Shown: positions 12,370 to 16,133 of the stretch, one piece after another | Numbering within the stretch: position 1 is the first letter of the stretch | Layout of the letters: each line of letters starts with the position of its first letter | Assembly (NCBI GenBank): GCA_016933985.1 | Contig: JAFGTU010000189.1 | Coordinates: 1 to 16,133, forward strand | Source: Sedimentisphaerales bacterium | GTDB taxonomy: Bacteria; Planctomycetota; Phycisphaerae; Sedimentisphaerales; Anaerobacaceae | Direction: 5' to 3' | DNA: 16,133 nt | The notes under the pieces: model-generated | What the model was told of the DNA's origin: nothing | What the model saw: the letters and a program-made list of their open reading frames with translations, nothing else | Databases searched by the model: none | Translations under genes and position numbers: made by a program

Positions 12370-13911
12370 TCATAGAACTCCGACGTTTTGAGAGAACAAC
12401 ATCGGTTGATCAGACTTCTTCGGATACAGCTCAAGAAACTTGCACATAGCTTCTTCTACATTGAGTTCTTGCGCAAGGCGCAAGAGGTCCAGGCGTCGAA
12501 GAATATCGAGGGTAATAGGACGCTTGTGGTCCCAGAAAATAAATGCCGAAAAGAAATCGGTGGCAATTTCCGAATTCACAAGCCTGGCAAGAAACCCGGC
12601 TTCATCCTCTGTCCTGCATACCAGAAAGTAACAGGTATCATCAAGTACTGCGGGTTTCCCGGCATGAGGACCAACAACACTGAACGCCAGATTCTTGTAG
12701 AATCCTGATATGGCAACCTTCCAGGGGGCAAATGAATAATCACCTACGCCGAACACGGAGAACTTCGGACGATTATGATAGACGGAACTGGCGCGCCGGC
12801 TCAGGAGATCAGCATGTTGCTGCAGATACTTCCAGGTCTGGGGGGCCAAACGTCGAATTTGATCCGTATTCTCGCCTATGACCTGTTGAGTGACAAGCAT
12901 CCAGCGAGACGGACGAGGGTTATGGGAGTTGGCGATATCGGAGCTCTTGAGCAGCGGGAAGAGATAGGTATCTTCCAAATCGACAAGTTCGCCAAAACCA
13001 TTTCTATAACTCTCCTTCTCCTTAGAAAATTCCATGACCTTGGCGCAATCGTGTTTGATGCCGGATCTCCACTTGTAACGTTCTTCGCCTTCAAGATGCT
13101 TCCACCGCTCGAAACTGGGGATACTTGCGACAAGGCGTCTTTCTCGCAATCCGAAAACCGCAGCCTCCGCGCCATACTCCTCGATGCTGTCATGTACCGA
13201 GCAGTCATAGCTGCGGACAGACGCGGAGGAACAAACAACGAGCAAACAAGCGGGTACGGAGGCGCCAAAATAGGTTAAGGCATCGACGGCATACATATCA
13301 GAGGACTGAATGTGTTGCCCTCTCTTCCAGGCGTAGTGGAGAGCCTTCCTTGCAACAGAGGTTTTGCAGAGCATTGCCAAGACGGCTTCTCCTCCGTCGA
13401 TCCACTCGATAGCGCGATTGAGCAGCCACTCTGAGATATCGAAATTGCCTTTCCCGGTAATGGCGTCAATGCCACGGTAATCATGGTAGTTGGACTTATC
13501 GGGCAAATTAGAGCTTTTGAGACTGCCGAGTTCCGCATTAGTAATCCATGGCGGATTGCCTATCACAAGGATCGGCTGCGGCATAGACTCCAACACAGAC
13601 GGCCAGTTGAGGTGAAAGAAGTCGGCTTGCATGACCTTTATAGAGGCTGCTGTTGGCGCGAACGCCGCGGCCACAGTGCGCGCCGCCTGTACATGTTCTT
13701 CGTTGATGTCGATACCGACCAGGCTTTGAACGCCCGTAAAATGCTCAAGGCAGGCCTGGAGAAAACTTCCTTCCCCACAACTGGGCTCGAGAATAGTCGC
13801 CGGCCTGAATCCCCTTTGAGACAACAAAGAGCACACCTTACGCGCAAGCTCAATCGGTGTCTGAAAATCTCCAAATTCTCTTTTCTGCTTGTTGTTCACT
13901 CTATGTCTCAC
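12370..13911 (-). CDS. N6-adenine DNA methyltransferase, probably orphaned from a type II system
   Basis: The 513-residue protein has the N-terminal amino-methyltransferase order of the gamma/TaqI-like class: FGDFQTP (13-19, motif X), ILEPSCGEGSF (40-50, SAM-binding motif I), GIDIN (66-70), QADFF (95-99) and NPPW (119-122, catalytic motif IV). The ~390 residues after that hold the rest of the catalytic fold and a target-recognition region with no motif I recognise. It would methylate adenine N6 at a specific site. The GTG start overlaps the stop of the short upstream ORF by 4 bases (GTGA); an in-frame GTG at 13899 is an alternative. Composition hints at transfer: a 60-base sample (12421-12480) is about 47% GC by count, against about 70% in 11521-11580 of kdsD. 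Its neighbours are housekeeping genes. Confidence 0.9.
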   Translation of the reverse strand: MRHRVNNKQKREFGDFQTPIELARKVCSLLSQRGFRPATILEPSCGEGSFLQACLEHFTGVQSLVGIDINEEHVQAARTVAAAFAPTAASIKVMQADFFHLNWPSVLESMPQPILVIGNPPWITNAELGSLKSSNLPDKSNYHDYRGIDAITGKGNFDISEWLLNRAIEWIDGGEAVLAMLCKTSVARKALHYAWKRGQHIQSSDMYAVDALTYFGASVPACLLVVCSSASVRSYDCSVHDSIEEYGAEAAVFGLRERRLVASIPSFERWKHLEGEERYKWRSGIKHDCAKVMEFSKEKESYRNGFGELVDLEDTYLFPLLKSSDIANSHNPRPSRWMLVTQQVIGENTDQIRRLAPQTWKYLQQHADLLSRRASSVYHNRPKFSVFGVGDYSFAPWKVAISGFYKNLAFSVVGPHAGKPAVLDDTCYFLVCRTEDEAGFLARLVNSEIATDFFSAFIFWDHKRPITLDILRRLDLLRLAQELNVEEAMCKFLELYPKKSDQPMLFSQNVGVL

Positions 13912-14042
13912 GTGGTTAATTGAGCCTGCGAATCCCGTCCATCAGTGACGCCAAAGATTGAAGATTCTGCGTTGGCCGATTGAGCTTGAGCAAAAAGTCT
14001 CGCTTCTCGGCAGAGCAGGTCTATAGTCAGTTTCTGCTTCAT
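13908..14042 (-). pseudogene. Stump of a type II restriction endonuclease
   Basis: A 44-codon ORF (ATG 14042) encodes MKQKLTIDLLCREARLFAQ.., reaches ESSIFGVTDG at 26-35, and ends after nine more residues. From memory, 'GVTDGK.[VI]GT..EH' closes the N-terminal stretch of a family of type II endonucleases, so this looks like its first ~35 codons. After that point a different frame reads SLMDGIRRLN and stops (TAA 13919-13917), which could be the old C-terminus. The simplest reading is an internal deletion that joined the two ends out of frame. The visible ORF stop overlaps the methyltransferase GTG by 4 bases. Its ribosome site is weak. Alternatives are a real small coupling peptide or chance. 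No endonuclease activity is expected. Confidence 0.5.
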
Positions 14043-14081
14043 CCGTTCAATCCAACAACGCCTTGATGGCAGATCGTCTTA

Positions 14082-15617
14082 TCACAGCTTCACAACGGTT
14101 CCGCGGTCATTGTAACAGACCAGGTCGTGTTTTTCTCCTACGTAGTCGGCCATCGAGTGAATGTTAATTCTCTTCTCGCTGGCCTGTTCGATTTCGAGAA
14201 TGACGGCTCGTTTCTGGTTGTGCAGGTAGTCGGCAACCTCCGGCGAGACGGAAAGCTCGACGCGTTTTATCCGCTTATCCGAAGCCGAGAGATTCAAGAG
14301 CCGAATAATCTCGATAGCAAGAGATTCGTGGCTCTTAACGAAGCCGGTCCCGGCACAGTGGGGGCAGGCAAGGTAAGTGCTGGACTGCAAAGAAGGACGC
14401 ATTCGCTGCCGGGTCATCTCGACGACTCCGAACCTGCTTATCGGGAGTATCTTCGAGCGGGCCCGGTCGGTTTTCGTGGCGGCGCGGAAGGCCCTTTCCA
14501 CTTCCTTTCGATGCCGGGCGTTTCGCATGTCGATAAAATCGCATACTATCAGGCCGCCGAGGTCCCGCAGCTTGAGCTGGCGGGCGATTTCCTTGGCAGC
14601 TTCGACATTGCTCTCGTAGGCCGTCAGTTCGGCGCTCTTCTGCGTCTTTGACCTGCCGCTGTTTACATCAATAGCCACCATTGCCTCGGTTTGCTCTATG
14701 ACGACGGAGCCGCCCCCTTTAAGCTCGACCCGCCTGGCCTGAATCTTGGCGATCTCCTCCTCAATCTTATACTTGTGAAAGAGGGGCATCTTGTCGTCGT
14801 AATAGTGGACGCGCCGTTGAAGACGCGGCATGACTATCGAAAGGAAATCCCTGATCTTGCGCGTGACAGCTTCCGAATCACACAAGATTTTCGTGATCTT
14901 ATTGTCAAAAACGTCTCGAAGCGCTCTGAAGACCAGGTCCGACTCCTGATAGAGCTCGCCGAGCCTGCCCTCGCTGTCTATCCTCTTTTCAATCGCGCGC
15001 CAAAGCCTCTGCAGGTATCTCAGGTCGTTTTGAATATCCTTCTTGGAGCATCCATATCCGGCCGTCCTGATGATAAAGCCCTGCCCCTTGGGCGGATCCA
15101 GCTCGTTTAGAATCTCGCGCAGCCTTTTGCGTTCGTCCTCGTCCTCTATCTTGTGCGAGACGCCCTGCCTTCTCATCCAGGGCATCATAACCAGGTACTT
15201 TCCGGGCAGAGCCAGGTACGTGCTTAGCGTAGGCCCTTTTGTCTTGACGCCCTCTTTGGTAACTTGGACTACGATCTCCCGGCCCTTTCGCAGGCAGCTC
15301 TGGATCGGAGGACGCTCCTTTAGGGCCTTTCTCCTGCCGATGTTCTCAACTTGCGTATCTTCCTTGCCTCCCTTGCCCGAGAAATATCGCGGGTGCAAAT
15401 CGCTGATATGCAGGAAGCCGTTCTTGCCGGTGCCGAAGTCGATGAAGGCGGCCTGTATCCCGGCTTCGATATTGGCCACTTTTCCCTTGTAGATATTGCC
15501 GACGTGCGCGCCCTGGCTGGCCCTTTCGACATAAAGCTCTTCGAGCGAACCGTTCTCAACAACGGCGACGCGGCACTCCTCCGACTCGGCCACATTAACC
15601 AACATTTCTCTTGCCAT
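14082..15617 (-). CDS. rng: Ribonuclease E/G
   Basis: This endoribonuclease cuts AU-rich single-stranded RNA in rRNA maturation and mRNA decay. The 511-residue protein has an S1 domain at about 30-120 (GNIYKGKVANIEAGIQAAF, with DFG and GFLHISDL), a catalytic core with IDVNSGR (Asp317) and CDFIDM (Asp360, Asp363), and a zinc-link CPHCAGTG (Cys418, Cys421). E. coli RNase E has Asp303, Asp346, Cys404 and Cys407, so the spacing matches. It lacks the long RNase E C-terminal scaffold, so the length is RNase G-like. A charged ~25-residue stretch (about 78-105) inserts into the S1 domain. ATG 15617 is chosen because GAGG lies 6 bases upstream; the frame runs open to 15686 and would overlap the previous gene by 16 bases. 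It follows the DUF2344 gene, a common pairing. Confidence 0.93.
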   Translation of the reverse strand: MAREMLVNVAESEECRVAVVENGSLEELYVERASQGAHVGNIYKGKVANIEAGIQAAFIDFGTGKNGFLHISDLHPRYFSGKGGKEDTQVENIGRRKALKERPPIQSCLRKGREIVVQVTKEGVKTKGPTLSTYLALPGKYLVMMPWMRRQGVSHKIEDEDERKRLREILNELDPPKGQGFIIRTAGYGCSKKDIQNDLRYLQRLWRAIEKRIDSEGRLGELYQESDLVFRALRDVFDNKITKILCDSEAVTRKIRDFLSIVMPRLQRRVHYYDDKMPLFHKYKIEEEIAKIQARRVELKGGGSVVIEQTEAMVAIDVNSGRSKTQKSAELTAYESNVEAAKEIARQLKLRDLGGLIVCDFIDMRNARHRKEVERAFRAATKTDRARSKILPISRFGVVEMTRQRMRPSLQSSTYLACPHCAGTGFVKSHESLAIEIIRLLNLSASDKRIKRVELSVSPEVADYLHNQKRAVILEIEQASEKRINIHSMADYVGEKHDLVCYNDRGTVVKL

Positions 15618-15623
15618 ACTTTT

Positions 15624-15627
15624 CCTC
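15624..15627 (-). promoter_or_regulatory. Ribosome binding site deciding the RNase E/G start
   Basis: GAGG on the minus strand lies 6 bases before ATG 15617. The first in-frame start at 15686 would overlap the preceding gene and adds a 23-residue polar leader unlike the family. Confidence 0.55.
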
Positions 15628-15670
15628 GTCCCTAAATTTGTTGTTCGTTTATCACCTTCGGACCCTGGAT

Positions 15671-16133
15671 TCACTGCCGGCTCCACTGCACCGATGTGCG
15701 CTTAATGGGCCGGACGAGCTGGGCAACGTCCAGACTCAGGATATCCAGGATCTCCTCCACACGTATCGAGCCGCACGAGTTGATTTCACATTCGACGGAT
15801 ACGCATCCGTCTTTCAGCTCGATCGACTTTAGAAAGCTCCGGACATCGACATCCCTGAATCTCGAAGCCTTCTCATCGACCCGCCTTCGCAGCACCAACG
15901 TCTCGCCTGCAAGCAGGTCCTTGATTCTGTTTCTCAGTTGTTCGTCAAGATACTCCGGCCTGACCGCCAGCAGGTAAACCGCCGAGCGGGGTAGCGGCGT
16001 CCTGCCGCCTCGAACGGCGCTGCAAGAGAGAATCTCGCAGCCCGCGGGCAACTGCTCGCTCAGCCGCATCTGAACCCGGCCTCCCAAATCGACAGCGGCG
16101 TCCTCGCCGTCATCGCATCGCACGACAAAGGCA
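15671..16133 (-). CDS. Radical-SAM-linked protein (DUF2344), N-terminus outside the window
   Basis: The frame is open from the right edge (AFVVRCDDGED..) to a TGA at 15671, giving about 154 residues of a 200-250-residue protein. RLSEQLPAGCEILSC, the AVY.LAV strand, the repeated acidic/basic helices and the closing sequence ..LSLDVAQLVRPIKRTSVQW fit the DUF2344 (TIGR03936) family. Genes of this family usually follow a B12-binding radical SAM gene and often precede rng; the gene just outside the window may therefore be that radical SAM protein. The function is unknown, with no catalytic residues recognised. The stop is 53 bases before the RNase start, so co-transcription is likely. An in-frame GTG at 16123 is not a believable start because the family fold is already under way there. 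Confidence 0.75.
   Translation of the reverse strand, partial: AFVVRCDDGEDAAVDLGGRVQMRLSEQLPAGCEILSCSAVRGGRTPLPRSAVYLLAVRPEYLDEQLRNRIKDLLAGETLVLRRRVDEKASRFRDVDVRSFLKSIELKDGCVSVECEINSCGSIRVEEILDILSLDVAQLVRPIKRTSVQWSRQ

Noticed and set aside
11106..12449. A 447-codon open frame on the plus strand
   Set aside because: It is antisense to kdsC and kdsD, whose catalytic residues are all in place; it is a high-GC shadow.

Overview
The window looks like a chromosomal segment of a Gram-negative, LPS-making planctomycete, perhaps Phycisphaerae/Sedimentisphaerales. This is inferred from three things: a secreted beta-helix protein with the 'IYVDDNASG..GSSW..AY.YLQDAL' opening common in that phylum, a Kdo/LPS export cluster with an oversized LptC-like protein, and an EF-G2-type GTPase. 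GC content is fairly high, and GTG starts are used by etfB, the EF-G2 gene, kdsD and the methyltransferase. No rRNA, tRNA, CRISPR array or insertion sequence was recognised.

Left block (1-5104, minus strand). Reading leftward from about 5100, a probable promoter drives etfB, etfA, an acyl-CoA dehydrogenase and a HAD phosphatase of the beta-phosphoglucomutase type. EtfAB would pass electrons to or from the dehydrogenase. The etfB-etfA and etfA-dehydrogenase gaps are unusually long for an operon and hold palindromic or repetitive DNA. At the left edge a separate gene with its own TATAAT promoter begins a secreted beta-helix protein, cut by the window end.

Middle block (5210-8042, plus strand). 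A two-gene unit encodes an EF-G2-like translational GTPase and, 2 bases later, a Tat-exported DJ-1/PfpI-family protein. It ends in a hairpin in front of convergent genes.

Right block (8101-16133, minus strand). Reading leftward from the right edge: the 3' part of a radical-SAM-linked DUF2344 protein, ribonuclease E/G, a short ORF that looks like the stump of a type II restriction endonuclease, an N6-adenine DNA methyltransferase, kdsD, kdsC and a 905-residue membrane-anchored LptC/LptA-like protein. KdsD and KdsC make Kdo for lipid A-core, and the order kdsD-kdsC-lptC is the classic LPS order. Here the lptC slot holds one very large protein with three repeats spaced exactly 90 residues apart, which may act as a single-chain LPS bridge. 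The methyltransferase and endonuclease stump look like an acquired restriction-modification cassette, since decayed, wedged between housekeeping genes.

The observations most worth following up are the giant LptC-like protein, the collapsed endonuclease, and an EtfA whose conserved flavin-site arginine position reads alanine. Nothing in the window is clearly a wholly new system.
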